Assembly (NCBI GenBank): GCA_904066235.2
Contig: CAJFCV020000002.1
Span: forward strand, 4,216,001 to 4,280,000
Reading direction: 5' to 3'
DNA length: 64,000 bases
From: Bursaphelenchus xylophilus
Taxonomy: Eukaryota > Nematoda > Chromadorea > Rhabditida > Aphelenchoididae
A program made the position numbers and the translations under genes. Below are positions 58,897 to 64,000 of this stretch, one piece after another; position 1 is the first letter of the stretch; every line of letters begins with the position of its first letter. The notes beneath the pieces are model-generated. The model had not been told where the DNA came from. It searched no databases and saw only the letters and a list, made by a program, of their open reading frames with translations.

Positions 58897-59290
58897 TGTG
58901 ATTATCAGTTAGAAATAAAACTGTAAAATAAGTGAGAAGGTAGAACAATCGCGATCGTACCTCAACCGCAGCTACTTCGTATGGAAGCCGACAGAGCGCG
59001 GATATAAATTCTGCAAGCAGCGCAAATTTGTGTCATTTCGTCTTTTGACGGAGTGTCACAATCGATCGGCGTTATTTTCCTAATTTTTCTCCGGAATATG
59101 TAGATAAAAGTTGATGCTGTTTTTGTTTGGTTTTACAGTGAGAAGGATTCCACGGTTAATTGGATTTTAGGATTTGAAACCCGTCATTAACCTTGCTTCT
59201 TATATTCACCCATTTTTTGTTCTTCTTTCCGATTTATTTGATAATTTTAGTGCACTTTCCGTGTTCCTTGGCGATCCAGTTGATGTTTTA
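58897..59290. promoter_or_regulatory. Divergent promoter region, SF3A1 / S16
   Basis: 394 bp separate two housekeeping genes transcribed away from each other. An acceptor-like TAATTTTAG at about 59242-59250 could take a spliced leader for the S16 transcript. A small upstream ATG frame (59282, ATG TTT TAA) precedes the S16 start. Confidence 0.5.
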
Positions 59291-59935
59291 ATGCGACAAT
59301 TGGTAAACCCTAATACGTTTGGCCGTCCTTCCATTGGCCTGGCGTTGTTCGGGTGTACGAATCGGCCGTTTTACCAGATCTGCGTCTTTCCTGATCCCAA
59401 ACTCGGTAGGAGATACGAAGGCAGCATTATTGAACAGGTGAGTCGTTTCTTTCTTTTTAAGCTTTGAGATGGAATAGGAAGATGAAGGCTTGGCGAATTA
59501 ATTGATAGATTGACTTTTTGATCATGTTTTGTAACATGTATTAGTTTACTGTTTAATTTTAATATTTCAGGTGGGATCTTTTGATCCTCTCCCAAACATC
59601 AACAACGAGAAGTTAGTGTCGCTAAATATTGGCCGTATCAAGTACTGGCTTGGAGAAAAGGACGCCAGAGTTTCCGTCCCTGTCCTCGAACTTCTCGGTA
59701 AGACTTTTCTTTTTTTTTGTTCGGTTTTTAGGGGCTCGGCTCGTTGAATATTGTTAAGTACTGGAAAAATAGCATTGTTTGGCTTTGAATTTCTTAGTAT
59801 GCTTATATTCATGTTACAGGTCTCGCGGGGTTGCTTCCAATCCATCCCAAGACGTATATCCGAGCCAAGGAGGGAAAAAAGTATGCGGCTTCAACTGAAC
59901 CTGTAAAAGAATCACAGCAAGTGCAGCAAGCTTAG
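59291..59935 (+). CDS. mrps-16: Mitochondrial small-subunit ribosomal protein bS16m
   Basis: Structural protein of the mitochondrial 28S subunit. Exons 59291-59437, 59571-59697, 59820-59935 give 129 aa, the normal size. Family blocks: RPSIGLALFGCTNRPFYQI, EGSIIEQVGSFDPLPN, LNIGRIKYWLGEKDARVSVP and LLPIHPKTYIRA. The short N-terminus (MRQLVNPNTFGR) could carry mitochondrial import information. The next gene on the same strand starts 68 bp after the stop codon, an arrangement typical of nematode operons. Confidence 0.95.
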
Positions 59936-60003
59936 AAGTGTTCTCAACCACATAGGCAGTTTTTACAATCTAACTTTGTTGATTTTATCGTTCTGTAGCA
60001 ACA

Positions 60004-62405
60004 ATGTATTCTCTTTATTTCCTTGGAATCATCATTAATTTGGTCGGGGCGGCTCCAAAATGTCAATTTTATTTTGATTCGTCAGAGGATGCGGGATACA
60101 ATGTGGTCCGGAGCTCGAAATTGTGCAAGGACATCTTGCAAAATGAGTGGCGCTCCTTTCAAAGGTGTGGTGAGAAACTGGTGGCTGTGTCATTGTATAC
60201 ACAAACTGTTTTTCCAACGGGTACTGGATTGTGAGTTGGATTTTGGTTTCGAATTTTAATATTGTTGATGACAAAATTTGGAGAGTTTTGAAAGAATTGC
60301 TTTCCAGCCTTCCGCACATTGTCCTCAATATGAGCGCGACATTGTTCGAGCCGACGGAAGCCATCTTCTTTTTTTATACATGTTTAAATGCGCCAGACCA
60401 GAGTGATAACTACTGTCACGACAATCAAATGCAGTTGACTCGTTATGGAGAGATTGTCGAGCCCTGTCGAGGATTTCAGCTGAATGATACTGCGGTGAGA
60501 TCAATTTCCGTTTTCATTTTTGGCGCCCTACTTGTTGTAGTTCACTAATCGTTTTGCAGGCGACTTTTCGCGCAGATGTAAACTGTTTTCGTGTGTACGG
60601 ACTGTCGGAATATGTTGTAAATGTGGTTCTACTGCCGCAGAGATGTCGGAGTGAAGTCTTTCTAACTATGCCGCTTGATTATCGATACGATCCCAGGATT
60701 CATCATGTCTTCGACAAGGACGATCCTCAAGGACTCTCGTTCGACTCATGGTCACCCTTTTTATTCGTGGACACGATGCCGAAAGACGGGGTCTGGGTTC
60801 GATACCAAAAGCCGCCGGAAGAGGCCAAAGTTCTCGAGATGAACCTCAACTTGTATAGCAAAGACGGCGATAAGACGAAGTTGGTTCGAAGAGAGGTCGT
60901 CAAGGCGTCGGCCACGGGTTTGAAGGTCCAGAACTTGGAGAAGGGCGAGTATTTGGTGGTGGGGTATGTGAAACGACACAATTGTCAGCTTCATTGCAAT
61001 AAAGAGGACGGGTGTGAAGTGTGCCATCACACAATGCTGAATTTTACGCTCACGGAAGACAAGTTTACGCCGGCATGGAGAAGAGTTCGTCCGTTGGTGA
61101 ATGCGGCCAGAAGTTCCATGGCAATATTTATTGGTGAGCCATATTGATTAAATTTGATCGGAACGTTTATTAAGCGTATGAACTTGACCATTTTCAGTTA
61201 TATTTGCTCTGTTATGCATCACAGCCGGGGCCCTTGTTGTGTACATAAAATTCGTTCGGCCAAAGATCTTCAACCGGCGTCCTGCGCAGCAGTTTGAACT
61301 CCAAGCAACGCCGAAGGTCCTAATTGTTTATTCGGATGATTCGGAGACGCATAGCGAAGCGGTGGCACAGTTGGCACACTTTTTGACGCGATATGCAAAT
61401 GCTGAAGTTCATTTGGACCAGTTTGATCTGTGCGACACAGATATTCGACCTTCCGTATGGCTTCAGCAGAACATTGAAGATTGTAGTCATGTGGTTGTTG
61501 TCTTCTCGGATGCTTTTCAGTATTTGTCAAAGGGCAGGCAGATGCGCCAACGACGCCCTTATCCGGATATGTTTAATGCGGCGTTGCACTTGGTGATCAC
61601 GGTAAGGTTTTTAAATAATATTTAAATTTTAAACTTAAAAGTTTCTCACTGCAATGTGAAGTTAATGAAATGAAGCGGTGAAGTCGAGGATTACTTGTAT
61701 AATTTAAATGAAGATGACTGTCGTAGTAGTATCACTAAAAAGTTTTAAAGATTTATTTATCTTAGGCCGTCAGCCGCATAACCAGCACTGCACCGATGCT
61801 GGTGCCCCAACCACAGAACGGTTGCTCGTCAACTCTGACCTCCCTTTCCAAGTTCGTCGTTGTCCAATTCGACTACTCGGTTCCTGAGGTGATCCCCGAT
61901 TTCTTCAATTTGGCTCGATGCAAGTCGTTTACCATTCCGGTTGAGCTGAAACTCCTGGTTGCTCATTTGCACAACGTAGACGCCACGTTGAGTAGCCTTG
62001 AATATCAAGTCGAAACTGGAGACCTGGAACGCGCCGTCAGAGGGCATGTTCAGTTTACTCGGGACAATCCAAGATGGCTGGAAGAACGGTGAGTGCCTCA
62101 CGACTGCCTTGAAAGCTTTATAGGGAAATGCTGTTAAGGCTGTACATTACCGTTTGAACTCATAATTCTTGTATTTCAGGTTCCTTCCTGCTGAAGAAGT
62201 TCAAAACTCGGAGTCCCAAATACCCGAGGCACCAGTGACGAACCAAAGTCTCCAAGAAATGGGTCAAAAACTTGGAGTTTTCGTGCCGGAAGACTCGGAC
62301 GAAGAGCAAGAACCGACTGCGGGTATGGCCTCGAGACCTCAGAAACTGGAAGAACTCCCTCTCATTCTGCCGGATCAAATCAACGACTCCGACGATGAAT
62401 CGTAA
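60004..62405 (+). CDS. Interleukin-17 receptor-like protein with SEFIR domain
   Basis: Single-pass receptor likely to signal through SEFIR-SEFIR contacts with ACT1-like adaptors, as in animal IL-17 signalling; in C. elegans that pathway modulates neurons. Exons 60004-60230, 60308-60494, 60560-61133, 61198-61601, 61766-62088, 62180-62405 give 646 aa. Signal peptide MYSLYFLGIIINL, then an extracellular region of about 350 residues with several cysteines. The membrane span is VIFALLCITAGALVVYI, followed by FVRPK and the SEFIR domain beginning KVLIVYSDDSETHSEAVAQL, with VVVVFSDAF further on. The tail is acidic (EDSDEEQEP). Acceptor TTCTGTAG ends five bases before the ATG. Confidence 0.93.
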
Positions 62406-62527
62406 CTCTCTCAGTTAAAATGGGTTTATTTAAAGATTCAATAAAAAGAAATCCGCTAGCCGATCATCTAGATGGATTTTCTACAGTGGTTGGGAACCGT
62501 TACTTTTTTCGAAAAAATGGTATTTTT

Positions 62528-63559
62528 TTACAATGACGGCTTGAATTGTTGAGACGTTTCCTTGAAGAATTGAGTCACTTTCATCGCCAACCATCGGGGA
62601 TATTTGACGTAGAAGTCGTGGCCGCCTTGGGCGTGAACGGCGGTGCTGAAAAAAAGCGTCAACACCATGCAAAAAGAGGGGCGTCAGAGTGAGAAAAATG
62701 TTTAGGTTAGCGCATTTTTTTTTATTCTGCACTTGCCCGACTTACCGTATAGTTGGAACTTTTTCTTGCAAATACTTTTGATCCATAATGAACCGATCCA
62801 ATCCGCCGTAAATGTTCAAGATTGGCTGCTTAAGCGTGTGTAAGATGAGATCGGACGGAAAACGTCCTCCAAAGTTTTCAAATACTCTAAAAAAAGTAGG
62901 CTACGCAAAATATTCGCATACTTGTGAACCACGTCGCAAATTGCAGCCCATTCCTCACGCACAAATTCTTCTGGATAATGCCGGATGTAGGGTTCCAGGG
63001 TCTCTGGTAGCCATTGATCAGTGTTTCGGGTCCCTAGGAATGCGCTGTCAATTCGCGGATCCACGCGGGTTGTGACGGCCATGAGAATGACGCGGTCGAC
63101 CAGGTGTTTCCCTTGATGAGCCACATGGATTGACGTTCGTGCGCCTTCGCTCCATCCCATCACACAGAAGGGCGTGAGGTTGAGATGCTAAATAAAAGTT
63201 TTTTGTAGTTTTTTTTTGGGCCGGTAGCCTCTTGCGGCTATCCAAAAGGTTTTGTTACAACTTACCTGCATCAACCCCACGCAGTATTTGGCGTCCTTCT
63301 TGCATCGGTTTACCTCTTGGTTCCTGGCCGGCGGTCGGCTGTTCCCATACCCCGGCGGGTCCAACGACACGATCGTGTAATAATTCGGGTCGAAAGACCG
63401 CAAGACATGCTCCGGAAAGTCCTTTTTGTAACAGCCGACGCCCCCGCAAATCCCCAGCAAGAAGTTGGGTCCGTGCCCGTACCGTTGATACGCGATTTGC
63501 ACGTCCTCGATGTTGGCGTAGTCTTCGATGATACGCTCGTGCATGGCTTCAATCGACAT
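62528..63559 (-). CDS. BPHL: Alpha/beta hydrolase, BPHL (valacyclovir hydrolase) family
   Basis: Hydrolase expected to cleave amino-acid esters and related substrates; mitochondrial in vertebrates. Exons 63559-63266, 63187-62922, 62886-62746, 62645-62528 give 272 aa. The nucleophile elbow GWSEGA supplies the catalytic Ser. GGLDRF carries the likely acid and GGHDFYVKYPRWL the catalytic His. Oxyanion-hole context GICGGVG is near residue 37. No clear mitochondrial presequence is visible. Convergent with the IL-17-receptor-like gene (122 bp between stops). A second, closely similar gene follows upstream on the same strand. Confidence 0.94.
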
Positions 63560-63881
63560 TTTTCAACCTAAATTTGCAAGTGCAGGTTTTGTGCTACGGT
63601 CGGCAAACAACTCGTGAAATGTGGTTGAAATTGTCGCGGTTAATGTTGCAAACGGAGATAAAATGATAAATCATGTGTAAAACCCGCTCAAAAACCCATA
63701 ATTCAACCATAAATACCCATATCAAGAGCAAAAAGTGCCAGTAAAATGGGAAAGCAATACTGTGAGCTAAAGCGCGAACATTTGATGCGTATGTAGAAGC
63801 AGATAAGCAAGGAAATACAAGGAATGAATGGACTTTATTAGAACTACTGAAAGCTTCGAAAGCGAAAGTAGGGGCAGTTAA
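63560..63881. other. Gap between two BPHL paralogues
   Basis: About 320 bp without a gene. It holds the first paralogue's upstream region and the second's 3' flank, with TTTATT (AATAAA on the minus strand) near 63834. Confidence 0.4.
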
Positions 63882-63987
63882 TCAGTGCTGTCCTCCAGTT
63901 TGTCTGAAGAATTCGTTAACACGAAGGGCAAGCCATCGAGGATAGGCAACATAAAATTCGTGCCCTCCGGTCATGTGGACCGCTTCT
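63882..63987 (-). CDS. BPHL: Second BPHL-family hydrolase, last exon only (cut by window end)
   Basis: After an acceptor GTTTCAG the exon reads GGHEFYVAYPRWLAL, matching the catalytic-His exon of the neighbouring hydrolase (GGHDFYVKYPRWLAM) at the same intron phase, and ends TGGQH. The rest of the gene lies beyond the window. Confidence 0.85.
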
Positions 63988-64000
63988 CTGAAACGATGTC

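Noticed and set aside
1..64000. CRISPR array, prophage or bacterial operon
   Set aside because: No regularly spaced repeats or bacterial gene organisation; spliceosomal introns throughout.

Overview
The window looks like nuclear DNA of a nematode. The genes have many short introns (down to 37-43 nt) and acceptors of the TTTCAG type. Several first coding exons start just after an acceptor-like site, as expected for spliced-leader trans-splicing. The gene content also fits: a divergent casein-kinase-1-like kinase, a pair of atypical soluble guanylate cyclases, an IL-17-receptor-like protein and a glutamate transporter. No species is claimed. All gene models were built by hand from splice sites, reading phase and protein-family motifs; every complete model closes in frame.

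Layout. 2.7-8.0 kb: an eight-exon trehalase with a complete kinase gene on the other strand inside its sixth intron. 8.0-14.2 kb: no convincing gene; large foldback transposons, a GC-rich foldback and a perfect-stem hairpin. 14.3-19.7 kb: aquaglyceroporin (+), CDK11 (-), a small cysteine-headed unknown (-). 19.7-25.3 kb: gene-poor. 25.4-33.3 kb: excitatory amino acid transporter (+), phytanoyl-CoA dioxygenase (+), short-chain dehydrogenase (-), a seven-exon polytopic membrane protein (+). 33.3-43 kb: sparse, with a tRNA-like foldback element, a tiny secreted Tyr/Gly-rich peptide, a 62-residue protein, an unrecognised four-exon gene and a degenerate mariner. 43.1-50.3 kb: two tandem soluble guanylate cyclases. 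51-54.4 kb: a secreted MAM-like protein. 54.5-56.2 kb: a membrane-anchored dehydrogenase (-). 57.2-64 kb, the densest part: SF3A1 (-), mitochondrial ribosomal protein S16 (+), IL-17-receptor-like SEFIR protein (+), and two tandem BPHL-type hydrolases (-), the second cut by the window end.

Relations between genes. The cyclases are a tandem duplicate: the early coding exons have identical sizes, but the downstream copy has lost several catalytic residues, so they may work together. S16 and the IL-17-receptor-like gene are only 68 bp apart head-to-tail, as in a nematode operon, while SF3A1 diverges from S16 across about 400 bp. Most other neighbours are convergent.

At least eight families of non-autonomous inverted-repeat elements are present. 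Most copies lie in introns, and one copy is inserted inside another. Two families carry tRNA-like A/B-box sequences and one makes 3-bp target duplications of variable sequence.
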